64,000 nucleotides of DNA from Caldilinea sp. CFX5 (GTDB lineage: Bacteria > Chloroflexota > Anaerolineae > Caldilineales > Caldilineaceae): the NCBI GenBank assembly GCA_021405325.1, contig QWII01000007.1:62001-126000 (forward strand). Direction: 5' to 3'. The position numbers were made by a program, and so were the translations under genes. Within the stretch, counting starts at the first letter, position 1, and each line of letters starts with the position of its first letter. Under the pieces are notes generated by a model. It made no database searches, was not told the DNA's origin, and worked only from the letters and a program-made list of their open reading frames with translations. Of the stretch, positions 53,826 to 62,658 are shown in pieces.

Positions 53826-54908
53826 ATGTCCGCTATCTATGCCGACGCGATTTCCCGCCTACCCAATGTCGATCAGCTTTTTGACCGCGTCGGTTGGCAG
53901 ATCGACCAATTGATGTCCATTGACACGCGCGGCAAGGGCCATATCCCCGCACTCTATCAGGCTGCCGTGGCTCAGGTGAAGGCGCCTTTAGCCATGACTG
54001 CGGCGCGTCGGTTGCGAGAGGTGATCGCGCCAGGGGATGTTGTCGGCTTGATCACTGGTTTTCCCTCGCGCTCTTTTCTGGGGCGGGGTATCACCGAAAC
54101 CGATGGGCCAGTGGGCGCGGTCTACCTGGCGCGGGTGTTGGACGAGGTGCTGAATGCGGTGCCGGTGATCATCACCGATAGCGAACTGCAACGTTATTGC
54201 GCCAAACCGAGCTACAACGCCGGTCTGCTGGTGACAACGATGGAACAAGCGTTGCTGGCGAAACGGGGACGGGTTAAGGCGGCGGCAGTGAGCTTTCTCG
54301 ATTGCCCGGTCGATGATGGCGAAGCGCGCACCGTGGCCGAACGCTTTTTACGCGAAGTCCAGCCCAAAGCGTTGATCGCCGTCGAGATGCCGGGGAAAGC
54401 GGCGGATGGCTTTGCCCACACTGCCAGTGGTCGCGCCATTGTCGATGAGCATCTGGCCAAAGCCGATCACTTTTTTGAGTTGGCCCCGGCGCACGGCGTC
54501 CTGCGTATTGGCCTGGGCGACGGCGGTAATGAACTGGGCATGGGCAATCTCCGCGACACGCTGGCGCGTCTCTCCCCGCTGGGCGAAACCATCGCTGCTG
54601 TGGCTGAATCGGATGTGCCGGTGGTGGGGGCGAGTTCTAACTGGGCGGCCTACGCGATCGGCGTCTGCCTGGAAGCGCTCAGCGGCGCCACCCGTGTCAA
54701 CCGCGCCATTGACCTGGCCGGCATTATCCGTCGCTGTGCCGAGGAGGGGGCCATCGACGGCATCAGTTCCCGCCCGGAAGCCAAGGTGGATGGCACGCCC
54801 ATTTCCATGAACCTTGGGTTGATCGAAATGATGTGTTGGGTGGTCGATGTGGCGCTGGTGGAGGCGGGGCAGGGGTGGCTCCACAGTGACAAGGCGACGA
54901 ACAAATAA
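53826..54908 (+). CDS. D-glutamate cyclase-like protein (DUF4392)
   Basis: 360 residues. The C-terminal part has the DUF4392 pattern: 'DVVGLITGFPSRSFLGRG', 'ETDGPVGAVYLARVLDE', 'GRIGLGDGGNELGMGN' type glycine motif ('RIGLGDGGNELGMGNLRD'), and 'ASNWAAYAIGVCLEAL' style end. The founding member is mitochondrial D-glutamate cyclase, which converts D-glutamate to 5-oxo-D-proline. It is followed 24 bases later by an FGGY kinase gene and may belong to one operon with it. Confidence 0.85.
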   Translation: MSAIYADAISRLPNVDQLFDRVGWQIDQLMSIDTRGKGHIPALYQAAVAQVKAPLAMTAARRLREVIAPGDVVGLITGFPSRSFLGRGITETDGPVGAVYLARVLDEVLNAVPVIITDSELQRYCAKPSYNAGLLVTTMEQALLAKRGRVKAAAVSFLDCPVDDGEARTVAERFLREVQPKALIAVEMPGKAADGFAHTASGRAIVDEHLAKADHFFELAPAHGVLRIGLGDGGNELGMGNLRDTLARLSPLGETIAAVAESDVPVVGASSNWAAYAIGVCLEALSGATRVNRAIDLAGIIRRCAEEGAIDGISSRPEAKVDGTPISMNLGLIEMMCWVVDVALVEAGQGWLHSDKATNK

Positions 54909-54932
54909 TTAATTGTCAATGGAAAATTGTTA

Positions 54933-56393
54933 ATGGGTAAGAGACGGGCAGCGGCGCTGTTTTTGGGATTGGATTTGGGGACGACCAATGCGAAGGCGGC
55001 GGCGTATGATGGGCGGGGGCGGCTGGTGGGGGCGACGACGGCAGCTTATCCGACGGCTTATCCGCAACCGGGCTGGGCCGAGCAGCGACCGACGGATTGG
55101 CAAAAGGCGCTGACAGCGGCAATTGCGGAGCTGATGGCGGCGCTGGGCAGCCGGAAAGCAGATTTGGTTGCCATTGGCCTATCTGCACATGGGCCAGGAG
55201 TCGTATTGGTCGATGCACAGGGGCAGCCGCTGCTGGAAACCAGTCCTACCTGGCAAGATACGCGTTGCCTGGCCCAGGGGCAATGGTTGATCGACCAGGT
55301 CGGCCTGGGCTGGGCCGGCCAGGGGATGGGCGACAATAGCTTTCCACCCAAGTTGCGTTGGATTAGCGAGCATCACCCGGCAGTTGCGCGGCGCGCGCGC
55401 TATGCCTTGGGTATAAAGGATTTTCTTGTCCACTGGCTGACCGGCGAATTTGCCACCGAACCGACGACCACCGCCGGCGGCGCAAGCTGGTGGACGCCGG
55501 TCTTTGATGCCTGCGGCTGGTCGGTGGATCGACTGCCGGCGATTGCGCCTTCCACCGCTGTGATTGGCCGTGTGCGATCAGCGTTGGCCGCGGAATTGGG
55601 TTTACCAACGCCGCTGCCGGTGGTCATGGGCATCAACGACGGGGCAGCGGCAACGCTGTCAATGGGCGCTACCCAGCCCGGCGATATGGTTTTGACCCTG
55701 GCGACGGCGGGCGTGATTAGAACGGTTTTGGCAAAACCGCTGGCCCCGGCAACCAGGCTCGCCCATAATCTCTTCTATTGGCCCTATGTCAATGGCCAGT
55801 GGATTGCCGGCGGTCAACTCAAGGCAGCGGCGAGCGCGCTGGAATGGTTTGCGCGTAGTCATCCTGAGACATCAATAGATACCCTTCTCGTTGCTGCTGA
55901 ACAAAGCCCGCCGGGGAGTAACGGTGTCTGCTTTGTGCCCTATCTGATGGGGCGGGGCAGTCCGTATCCCAACCCGGCTGCCAGTGGGGCCTTTCTGGGG
56001 TTGATGTTCAATACTGGGCAGGGGGATCTGGTGCGGGCCGTGCTGGAAGGGGTGGCCTATGAATTTCGCACGTTGCTAGATAGCTTGGTGGGGTTGGGCC
56101 ATCCTTGCACCGCCTTGCGCATGAGCGGCGGCGGGACACGCAGCCCCCTTTGGCGACAGATCCTGGCTGCCGTGTTGGCGCGCCCTTTGACTCACTATGT
56201 CGCTGATTCGACGCTGGGCGCCGCGATGATGGCGGCGGTGGGGAGCAGCTATCATCATGATCTCGCCGAAGCGGTAGCGCAGATGGTTGACCCCGCTGAG
56301 ACAATGGTTGCCCAGTTGGCGCAAATCGATGATTATGCAACTGCTTATGAAGGGTATGTTAAGTGGCGAGAGCGATTGTATCCGACGGTATGA
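54933..56393 (+). CDS. FGGY-family carbohydrate kinase
   Basis: The protein is 486 residues from the ATG at 54933. N-terminal 'FLGLDLGTTNAKAAAYDGRG' (ATP-binding loop), 'GWAEQRPTDWQKAL', the second domain 'GINDGAAATLSMGATQPGD' and 'LRMSGGGTRSPLWRQILA' (FGGY signature region). Xylulokinase-like in length and motif spacing; the sugar is not identified. It sits behind the D-glutamate cyclase-like gene. Confidence 0.9.
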   Translation: MGKRRAAALFLGLDLGTTNAKAAAYDGRGRLVGATTAAYPTAYPQPGWAEQRPTDWQKALTAAIAELMAALGSRKADLVAIGLSAHGPGVVLVDAQGQPLLETSPTWQDTRCLAQGQWLIDQVGLGWAGQGMGDNSFPPKLRWISEHHPAVARRARYALGIKDFLVHWLTGEFATEPTTTAGGASWWTPVFDACGWSVDRLPAIAPSTAVIGRVRSALAAELGLPTPLPVVMGINDGAAATLSMGATQPGDMVLTLATAGVIRTVLAKPLAPATRLAHNLFYWPYVNGQWIAGGQLKAAASALEWFARSHPETSIDTLLVAAEQSPPGSNGVCFVPYLMGRGSPYPNPAASGAFLGLMFNTGQGDLVRAVLEGVAYEFRTLLDSLVGLGHPCTALRMSGGGTRSPLWRQILAAVLARPLTHYVADSTLGAAMMAAVGSSYHHDLAEAVAQMVDPAETMVAQLAQIDDYATAYEGYVKWRERLYPTV

Positions 56394-56453
56394 CTTGAAA
56401 TAAATTTGGGACTAACAGCTTAAGTCGGTTCATGAACGTCATGTAAATAAACC

Positions 56454-56523
56454 AATCACGAGGAGTTCGCACGCCCACGTGCGAACCGGGCTTCGCACGT
56501 GGGCGTGCGAACTCCTCGTGATT
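56454..56523. repeat. Perfect 32-bp palindromic repeat
   Basis: Arms 56454-56485 and 56492-56523, 6-base loop; includes GGAGTTCGCACGCCCACGTG. Next to the gene-fragment junction at 56720-56726. Confidence 0.9.
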
Positions 56524-56575
56524 GAAACTTAACCTTCACAAAAGTCCAACCATAAGTTTTAAAGGTGCTTTTCAT

Positions 56576-56725
56576 ATGTCTTCTCAACAATGGACACCCG
56601 AACAGGCGTGGGCCTGGCTGGCGCGTTATCCGTGGCTCTGCGGCTGTAATTTTCTGCCGAGCAGCGCCGTCAACTCGACTGAGATGTGGCAGGCGGCCAC
56701 CTTTGATCCGGCGACCATCGACATA
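56576..56725 (+). pseudogene. 5' fragment of a glycoside hydrolase-like gene
   Basis: ATG at 56576 with AAAGGTG upstream. The first 50 residues 'SQQWTPEQAWAWLARYPWL', then 'GCNFLPSSAVNSTEMWQA', then 'TFDPATID', match the start of GH5-like/1,4-beta-xylanase-type proteins. Near 56723 the match ends and the frame enters the antisense of the acyl-transferase fragment. Only the first about 150 of more than 1000 bases remain. Confidence 0.75.
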
Positions 56726-57352
56726 CTCGAGGGGAATATTATGGAGCGCCGGCGGCAGATCTTCATAGGCGAAGTAGGCCAATGCCAGGGTTGCGTAGCC
56801 CTGTCTCGCCAGCAGCGCGGCTTGCACCTCGGACAAGCCGCCGCCAGAGCCGCCAAAGATCAAGACGCCAGGGTAGGGACCACCCGCAGTCGGCACAAAA
56901 AAGGTGCCGACCAAACCATCAGCGCGAACCGGTGTGCGCGTCACACTGGACGATAGACAGCGCCAGTCGAGAAGGGCAGTGGCAACCACTTGCCCATCCC
57001 GTTCGACCTGGAAGGTGACGGGTAACGGTTCAGCCGTTCGCTTTTTGAAGGACGTGCCATCAGGTTCCGTCGGATCAATGGCCATCGACCAGAACAACCC
57101 CATGCCATCCACGCCACTATAGCTCCCGGCTAACGGTGGTTGGGTCGTGAGATCAATAACCCCATGCTCGTCGGCACGAAAGCGGGCTTGGGCTTGCCAA
57201 CGCTTGCCGTCATCATCAGATAACGCAGCCGCAATGGTGACTTCTTCACTGGCTTGCAGGCCAATCACACGGATCGCAATCGGTTCATCAACCGGCGCAG
57301 TGGCCGGCGTGAGAAGCAGTTGCGGATCGGGTACAGTCGCTTGTTGATTCAT
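56723..57352 (-). pseudogene. 5' fragment of an acyl-CoA thioesterase/BAAT-like gene
   Basis: The ATG at 57352 has AAGGA upstream. Residues 1-210 match the bile-acid-CoA:amino-acid acyltransferase/acyl-CoA thioesterase family: N-terminal beta-sandwich ('PVDEPIAIRVIGLQASEEVT') and the start of the alpha/beta-hydrolase part with nucleophile-elbow-like 'GGSGGGLSEVQAALLARQGY'. The match stops at 'LHNIPLEY'; the rest of the frame is antisense of the glycoside hydrolase fragment and has no homology. The His/Asp of the triad are lost, so it is a broken gene. Confidence 0.78.
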
Positions 57353-57545
57353 TGGATCGTTTTTCCTTGTCGTTGGTAGATGCTGTGACAGACAAACTGG
57401 TTCGTGTGGCGGCCATGCTAAAAACGCCACAAGCGCGACCGACCCGTGGCATTAGCGGCTGTCAATGAAGAGAGAGCGCGCAATGATTATTTGTTTGGCT
57501 GTTATTGGCGGCGTTGGTAAGGCAAGAGCGCCAGACCGGCAAACA

Positions 57546-57577
57546 AAAAAGCCACGGGTGATCTACCCGCGGCTTTT
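57546..57577 (-). terminator. Rho-independent terminator
   Basis: Arms AAAAGCCGCGGGT / ACCCGTGGCTTTT with a short loop and a U-run on the minus strand. Also usable in the other direction. It begins one base after the stop of an RGFGLRLVRKADP-coding segment (57578). Confidence 0.8.
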
Positions 57578-57646
57578 CTATTCGTCAATCCACAGTACCA
57601 AGGCGGCGACAGGATCGGCTTTGCGCACAAGACGCAAGCCAAATCC

Positions 57647-57672
57647 TCTGTAACCTGAGCAGGTTACAGAGC
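57647..57672. repeat. 11-bp perfect hairpin
   Basis: Arms CTCTGTAACCT (57647-57657) and AGGTTACAGAG (57662-57672), loop GAGC. Located between the 25-residue peptide gene and the terminator. Confidence 0.75.
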
Positions 57673-57736
57673 GGCGGTGGCGATGGAAAGATGATAGCGG
57701 TGCTGCGTTTCCCTCCGGCAGAGGAGAACAGACAGT

Positions 57737-57814
57737 TTACGACAACACCGGCAGCAGGCACATCAACACACGATTGCTATGCAGTTGAGCATAAAGCGTA
57801 GTTTGTTTCAGCAT
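57737..57814 (-). CDS. 25-residue leader-like peptide
   Basis: The ATG at 57814 is preceded by a very good AGGAGG seven bases upstream and an AT-rich promoter-like stretch. It encodes 25 residues, MLKQTTLYAQL... ending LPVLS. It is followed by the hairpin at 57647 and the terminator at 57546, and a second open stretch in another frame (to 57578) whose end 'YRGFGLRLVRKA' recalls the C-terminus of SUMF1/FGE-type proteins. The gap 57353-57933 holds no other gene. It may be a leader peptide or the head of a decayed gene. Confidence 0.4.
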   Translation of the reverse strand: MLKQTTLYAQLHSNRVLMCLLPVLS

Positions 57815-57933
57815 TGATCTGCCTCCTTTTCCAAAACGACCCGGCCCGGTTACGCTTGTAATATTGTAGGTTACAGGTGTAAATGCAATGTAGCACGAAA
57901 AGTACAGGCTTGCAAATTTGGTTGAATCGGGTG

Positions 57934-58338
57934 TTAGCTTCTCCTCGTTGCATTGAGATGTTCTACCACCAATATCGCTTTATTCGCCATCTCAAGGGCT
58001 TGTTGCGCAGCGGTTTGAGCATCACGGGTCACAATATCACGTTTATCAATCACGTAGTCGGCACCAATCCGCAGGTGATATAAATCACGTAGCATGAGGC
58101 TCAATTGCCTGCCCGCCCGTCCACGATCGGCAAAAAAGGTGCGCACCCGATAATGGTCGCTGGCCGAAGCGGTTGATTGGAGACCCAATGTGAGGGCAAG
58201 TTGTTCCGCCCGATGATAAACTGTATAATAAGCGCGACTGATGATGGAGCGGTACAAGGCTCGAGGATAGCGACTGCTATCTGGATTATTTGCCCATTCA
58301 GTTGCCAGGGCTAGATATTCGTCCCACTCAAAATTCAT
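57934..58338 (-). CDS. HEPN-domain protein
   Basis: The 134-residue all-helical protein has 'RSIISRAYYTVYHRAEQLAL' and 'LRDLYHLRIGADYVIDKRD', the pattern of HEPN proteins. The RX4-6H ribonuclease motif is plausible at 'RAYYTVYH' (R, five residues, H). HEPN proteins often act as RNase toxins beside a small neutralising partner. Its ATG overlaps the stop of the preceding gene by four bases, so the two are coupled. Confidence 0.75.
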   Translation of the reverse strand: MNFEWDEYLALATEWANNPDSSRYPRALYRSIISRAYYTVYHRAEQLALTLGLQSTASASDHYRVRTFFADRGRAGRQLSLMLRDLYHLRIGADYVIDKRDIVTRDAQTAAQQALEMANKAILVVEHLNATRRS

Positions 58339-58742
58339 GGACGACCACCCAAGTTATAGCTTAATAGCTCACCGACGATCGGTAGACGCTCGCCGAACCA
58401 ACTGTCGTTCAGTTCCATGAGTCGATCCACTGCCTCGCTTACGGGTAAGTCGGTTTGAATCCAGGCGATTAAATATTCAAGACCGACCTCCGGATCGCGT
58501 TGGATGTGGAGCATAATTGGCGTTTCTTCGCCAAAGATAACTGTGACGACGGCCCGCCCTTCTTGTAACACGGAAATCAACTGACTATGCTGTCGTAAAA
58601 AAGCAAAGACATGCGCTTCGTCAGGAACCCTGTATTGTTCTTTTAAGTCGGCGAAGCGATCATGATAGATCGTATTCAGTCGTTTCTGTACAACTTCGCG
58701 ACGCGGACTGGCCGGTGCTAAAACTGGCATTTCAACGACCAT
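58335..58742 (-). CDS. Partner of the HEPN protein, unrecognised family
   Basis: The protein is 135 residues from ATG 58742; a GTG at 58748 is equally well spaced from AGGAGG. Mixed alpha/beta: 'FAFLRQHSQLISVLQEGRAV', 'VTVIFGEETPIMLHIQRDPE', 'VDRLMELNDSWFGE'. No nucleotidyltransferase GSxxxGxxSD motif is present, so it is not the usual MNT partner of HEPN. The four-base overlap with the HEPN gene suggests a two-gene module, possibly antitoxin-toxin. Confidence 0.6.
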   Translation of the reverse strand: MVVEMPVLAPASPRREVVQKRLNTIYHDRFADLKEQYRVPDEAHVFAFLRQHSQLISVLQEGRAVVTVIFGEETPIMLHIQRDPEVGLEYLIAWIQTDLPVSEAVDRLMELNDSWFGERLPIVGELLSYNLGGRP

Positions 58743-58830
58743 TGTCACGCCCACCTCCTCTATACTAAAAACTACCGTAGCTACAGTTGTTATCGTAGTT
58801 GCAAGTCGCTACAGTCAGTATAGCACAAGT

Positions 58831-59322
58831 TTACTGTTGATGCTCCAACTGAAGAGCCAGATCCAACAAAATTCCCGCTTTGGGATCGGCGCGGCCCCAG
58901 AACAAGGTGTCGAGAAACGCCCCCGGCGCGACCAGTTTGCGCACGCCGATCTCGTGTTGGGGCGTGAAGGTATCGTCCAGGGTGATGCGGCACCAGTAGA
59001 AGGCATGGTACTCGTTGGCGCCGGCGGTGTCGGTCACATGTTGCACGCCGATCGGTTTGCTGGTGTGCAAAGTAGCCGACGCTTCTTCCAAAAGTTCACG
59101 GGCCAGGGCGGCGGCAGGCGTCTCCCCCGCCTCCACCCCGCCGCCGGGTAGCCAGTACTGGTGATCATCGGGGCCGCTGCTGACGAGTAAGAGCTTGCTG
59201 TCCGGGGTAAAGGCCAAGGCGTAGACCCGCGCCGGCGCAACTTCAACGTTGCCAAGCCAGGTGAAGGTAATCGTGCGGCCATTGGAAGTCCAGTGGTTGA
59301 CCAAGGGTTCGTCGTGTTTCAT
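58831..59322 (-). CDS. NUDIX hydrolase
   Basis: 163 residues; the Nudix box is visible as 'GGGVEAGETPAAALARELLE' followed by EEA, with the catalytic glutamates. Substrate cannot be inferred. C-terminal 'KLVAPGAFLDTLFWGRADPK'. A single gene between two small modules. Confidence 0.9.
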   Translation of the reverse strand: MKHDEPLVNHWTSNGRTITFTWLGNVEVAPARVYALAFTPDSKLLLVSSGPDDHQYWLPGGGVEAGETPAAALARELLEEASATLHTSKPIGVQHVTDTAGANEYHAFYWCRITLDDTFTPQHEIGVRKLVAPGAFLDTLFWGRADPKAGILLDLALQLEHQQ

Positions 59323-59394
59323 GTTGTTGCCTTCGTTTTATGTTTTAGAACGAAGTAATGACGTGTTTCAGGGCAGTTGGCAACTGTAAGAAAG

Positions 59395-59739
59395 TTATTC
59401 TGCGACATCTTTGATTTGGATCACTGGTTCACCAGTGGCAAGTAGGGTGATGGCTTGGGGCAAGGTTTTTTGCAGAATCTGGCGCAGCCGTGCATTTGAG
59501 GTGTTGCCACAAGTTAACCAGATGACTTGCGGCGGCGCCCCCAAACGCTTGATCAGATCAACGAAGTCAATGTCTTTCGTCATAACGACAGCAGTTTCTT
59601 GTTTTGCCCGTAGAAAGATTTCCGTATCGGTGGCATCGCGTAAACCAAGATCGCGCAGCGCTTTGGCTTCCACACCGAATTCTGCTGTGAGCCAAGCGGC
59701 GATGGTGGGTGACAACTGGGCATCAATCCAGATTTTCAT
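59395..59739 (-). CDS. DUF5615 PIN-like toxin candidate
   Basis: 114 residues. 'MKIWIDAQLSPTIAAWL' with the first PIN Asp, 'ALRDLGLRDATDTEIFLRAK', 'VVMTKDIDFVDLI' with the second acidic pair, 'VIWLTCGN'. This is the DUF5615 form of the PIN fold, regularly paired with DUF433. The start overlaps the DUF433 stop by four bases. Confidence 0.88.
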   Translation of the reverse strand: MKIWIDAQLSPTIAAWLTAEFGVEAKALRDLGLRDATDTEIFLRAKQETAVVMTKDIDFVDLIKRLGAPPQVIWLTCGNTSNARLRQILQKTLPQAITLLATGEPVIQIKDVAE

Positions 59740-59966
59740 GCTGCCACCAGCACTGGATGGTTCACCTGACCTGTAGCATACTTTAAAACAGCAAATACAT
59801 CAGCCAATTCCAGGTCGGGCAATTCCTCCAAAACTTCAGCAAAACTGAGTCCCGCAGCTAGTAGCTCAAGCACATCCACCACGCGGATCCGCATCCCACG
59901 GATGCAAGGACGACCACCACATTGTTCTGGGTTGACCGTAATGCGGTCAGCGATATAGTAACTCAT
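59736..59966 (-). CDS. DUF433 antitoxin-like protein
   Basis: The protein is 76 residues from the ATG at 59966; the longer frame upstream has no homology. 'ITVNPEQCGGRPCIRGMRIR', 'VVDVLELLAAGLSFAEVLEE', a helix-turn-helix-like DUF433 domain. It precedes the DUF5615 gene in one operon, the normal order of this TA-like pair. Confidence 0.88.
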   Translation of the reverse strand: MSYYIADRITVNPEQCGGRPCIRGMRIRVVDVLELLAAGLSFAEVLEELPDLELADVFAVLKYATGQVNHPVLVAA

Positions 59967-60226
59967 CGGTTGCTTACCAAACTTTCCCTCCTTGTGATAA
60001 AACAAGGGGAATAGAACTTTCTGGGTTGTCAGTATACTACAGTTGGCGGCAAAAAACAATACAGTACCCAATATCTTCCGCCAGCTTTAGGTAACAATGC
60101 GTATAGGTTGTTTACACAGCCAACACTTCCACATAAAGTCATAGGCGCTTGGCAATTTGCTTTGCTGGAAAAATTGTGAGACTATAGATGAGACTTCGTG
60201 AAGAACTGCTTGTTTGAAAGCGCCTT

Positions 60227-60703
60227 ATGAATTCTGCAACTCAACAATCGCTTGCCCAACTCATTCGCACAAAACACACAGCCGCCCTCGGCACGCTGTA
60301 CGAAGGCGCGCCCCTAGTCTCCCTGGTCCTTTACCTCCCCAACGCCGACTTTACCGCCTTCTACCTCCACCTTAGTTGGCTGGCGCAGCACACCCAAGCC
60401 ATCCTGGGCGAACCGCAGGTCAGCCTGATGATCGCCGAACCTGACACCGGCCAACAAGACCCGCAAACGTTGGCGCGCGTCTCGCTGCAAGGGGTGGCAT
60501 CGATCATACTGCCGACGGATGCCGAGTATGAGGCGGTGCGGGCAGCCTATTTGCAACGCTTTCCCACAGCGGCGATGACCGTGAGCCTGGGTGACTTCGC
60601 CTTCTACCGAGTGACGCCGAGCCGCGGACGCTTTGTCGCCGGCTTTGGCCAGATCTTCAACCTGACCAAGGAGAGCTTACAGGCAGCGTCCACCGTCGCC
60701 TAG
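60227..60703 (+). CDS. Pyridoxamine-5'-phosphate oxidase-like FMN-binding protein
   Basis: 158 residues. 'LIRTKHTAALGTLYEGAPL', 'VSLVLYLPNADFTAFYLHLS', 'LSWLAQHTQAILGEPQVSLM' and 'RFVAGFGQIFNLT' match the HugZ/PNPOx-like split-barrel family. It probably binds FMN or haem; reaction unknown. Clear ATG with no overlap. Confidence 0.85.
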   Translation: MNSATQQSLAQLIRTKHTAALGTLYEGAPLVSLVLYLPNADFTAFYLHLSWLAQHTQAILGEPQVSLMIAEPDTGQQDPQTLARVSLQGVASIILPTDAEYEAVRAAYLQRFPTAAMTVSLGDFAFYRVTPSRGRFVAGFGQIFNLTKESLQAASTVA

Positions 60704-60880
60704 TCTTTGTGGTGCATGGCCGGCATCGGTGGTAGAATGGCGGTACTTCCCGTTTCACGGCTCATGGCTTGTGCCCGTCCCAATCGATGCAGGCGACCCC
60801 GCCTTTTGTCAGCACAGTGCGAACACATGCACAATTGCGCAGGGGATGTTGATTTACTCCTGGAAAGAAGGGTGGTTTCG

Positions 60881-62077
60881 ATGACGGAAAGCTACTTGTT
60901 ACACAATGTGCGCCCGATGGGCGGCGCGCCGGTCGATCTGTTGATGGCTGACGGTCGGATCGCCCAGATCGCGCCAACCATTGCCGCCGACCCGCCTGTC
61001 CAACGGCTGGATGGGCGGAATCAACTCCTGCTGCCTGGTCTGGTCAACGCCCATGCCCATATTGACAAAAATCTGCTCGGCCACCCCTGGCACAAAAACC
61101 AGACGCCGGAACCGCGCCGTATCCGCGACTATGTGGACAACGAGCGACGGTTGCGCCGTGAACTCGGCCTCTCCACCCGCACCCAGTCGGCGCGGGAAGT
61201 ACGTTCGGCCATCGCCGCCGGCGTCACCCATATCCGCACCCATGTCGATGTAGACACCGATGCCGGTCTGGCCCACATGGAAGGCGTGCTGGCGACACGG
61301 GAAGAGTACAAAGCGGCGCTGACGATGCAAGTGGTCGCCTTTCCCCAAAGCGGCATGTTGGTGCGCCCCGGCACAGTGGAACTGCTGGAAGCAGCGGTAA
61401 AGCTGGGCGCTGACTGCATCGGCGGTCTCGACCCGTCCACGGTGGATCGCGACCCGGTGCGCCACCTCGACCTTGTCTTTGGCATTGCCGAGCGCTATGG
61501 CGTTGAAGTGGACATCCACTTGCATGAGCCGGGAACGCTAGGCGCCTTTGCCGTCGAACTGATTGCCGAACGCACTCGCGCCTTGGGTCTACAAGGTCGT
61601 GTCACCATCAGCCATGTCTTCTGTTTAGGCATGATCGATGACGCCTATCTCAGCCGTTTGATTGATCTACTGCTGGAAAATCGTATCAACATCATGTCGC
61701 TGGGGTCGGGCGTCTCCGATTTTCCGCCGCTCAAGCGCCTTCACACTGCCGGTGTCACCCTCTGCACCGGCAGTGACGGTGTGCGTGACACCTGGGGTCC
61801 CTACAACAGCTTTGATATGTTGGATCGCGTGAAATTCCTGGGCTACCGTTGCGGCTTCCGCAAAGATGAAGAAGTGGAATTCCTCTTGTCGATTGCCACC
61901 CACGGCGGCGCTACAGTCATGGGTGCTAGCGATTACGGCCTGGCTGTTGGTTGTTGCGCTGATCTGGTCGTCGTGCCAGGTGATACGCCAACGCAAGCGG
62001 TTATGGACTTGCCGCCCCGCACCTATGTCTTCAAAGCGGGGCAATTGGTGGCGGCTGGTGGCAATTGTTTGGTCTAG
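60881..62077 (+). CDS. Amidohydrolase (cytosine-deaminase-like)
   Basis: The protein is 398 residues from the ATG at 60881; the frame before it is non-coding. Metal site: 'LPGLVNAHAHIDKNLLG' (HxH), 'DIHLHEPG', 'ISHVFCLG', and Asp in 'TGSDGVRDTWGPY'. This pattern fits the CodA/N-isopropylammelide group of deaminases. The substrate is probably a heterocyclic amine but is not shown. Lies downstream of the PNPOx-like gene. Confidence 0.85.
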   Translation: MTESYLLHNVRPMGGAPVDLLMADGRIAQIAPTIAADPPVQRLDGRNQLLLPGLVNAHAHIDKNLLGHPWHKNQTPEPRRIRDYVDNERRLRRELGLSTRTQSAREVRSAIAAGVTHIRTHVDVDTDAGLAHMEGVLATREEYKAALTMQVVAFPQSGMLVRPGTVELLEAAVKLGADCIGGLDPSTVDRDPVRHLDLVFGIAERYGVEVDIHLHEPGTLGAFAVELIAERTRALGLQGRVTISHVFCLGMIDDAYLSRLIDLLLENRINIMSLGSGVSDFPPLKRLHTAGVTLCTGSDGVRDTWGPYNSFDMLDRVKFLGYRCGFRKDEEVEFLLSIATHGGATVMGASDYGLAVGCCADLVVVPGDTPTQAVMDLPPRTYVFKAGQLVAAGGNCLV

Positions 62078-62111
62078 ACTGATACTCGTTGCCCATTTTT
62101 CAAACAACTTC

Positions 62112-62645
62112 TTACACCACAGCTTCCTCAATGCGCGCTAGAAGCGTATCAACCGTCTCCGCCACACTCAACGTTGAACTATCCAACCATAGTCCAATCC
62201 GTGGCGTCTCGATACGCAACACCCGGTCAAAAGCGAGAATCTCTGCGTCATTACCATACCCACGCTTGCCCCGCCCCGCTTCCCGTGCCGCTACCACCGC
62301 CGGGTCAGGACAAAGCACCACCACATAGAGCGGATGGCGCCGCAACTTGTCCACAATTTCGGTTAAAGTCTGGGCGATGATAATGTCCTGGTAGACCACG
62401 GTGAAACCGCCGGCTAGGTACATCTCGGCGACCGTTGCAGCAATGTCATAGCGCAGGTTGAGTTGCGCCAACGCCTCCGACGAGAGGTCAAAGCCCATTT
62501 CGGCGCGACCATTGACGATCAGGCGGCGAAAGAGATCGCCGCGTACATGGACACTCTTTGGCAAGCGTTCGGCCAAAGCTTGAGCAATGGTCGATTTACC
62601 GGCAGCCATGACGCCTGTGATCAGGATGATTGCTGGTTGGTTCAT
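62112..62645 (-). CDS. Small P-loop kinase (chloramphenicol-phosphotransferase/AAA-33-like)
   Basis: 177 residues from the ATG at 62645. Walker A 'GVMAAGKSTIAQALAERL', 'HVRGDLFRRLIVNG', 'VVYQDIIIAQTL', and a lid-like 'REAGRGKRGYG'. A small-molecule or nucleoside kinase is likely, substrate unknown. Confidence 0.8.
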   Translation of the reverse strand: MNQPAIILITGVMAAGKSTIAQALAERLPKSVHVRGDLFRRLIVNGRAEMGFDLSSEALAQLNLRYDIAATVAEMYLAGGFTVVYQDIIIAQTLTEIVDKLRRHPLYVVVLCPDPAVVAAREAGRGKRGYGNDAEILAFDRVLRIETPRIGLWLDSSTLSVAETVDTLLARIEEAVV

Positions 62646-62658
62646 CACGCCCCTTCCT

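Noticed and set aside
57465..57653. 62-codon plus-strand frame in the 57353-57933 gap
   Set aside because: Runs through the terminator hairpin and has no homology or ribosome site.
57546..57672. T-box riboswitch
   Set aside because: The hairpin and terminator layout suggested it, but the GGGTGGNACCGCG motif is absent and no aminoacyl gene follows.
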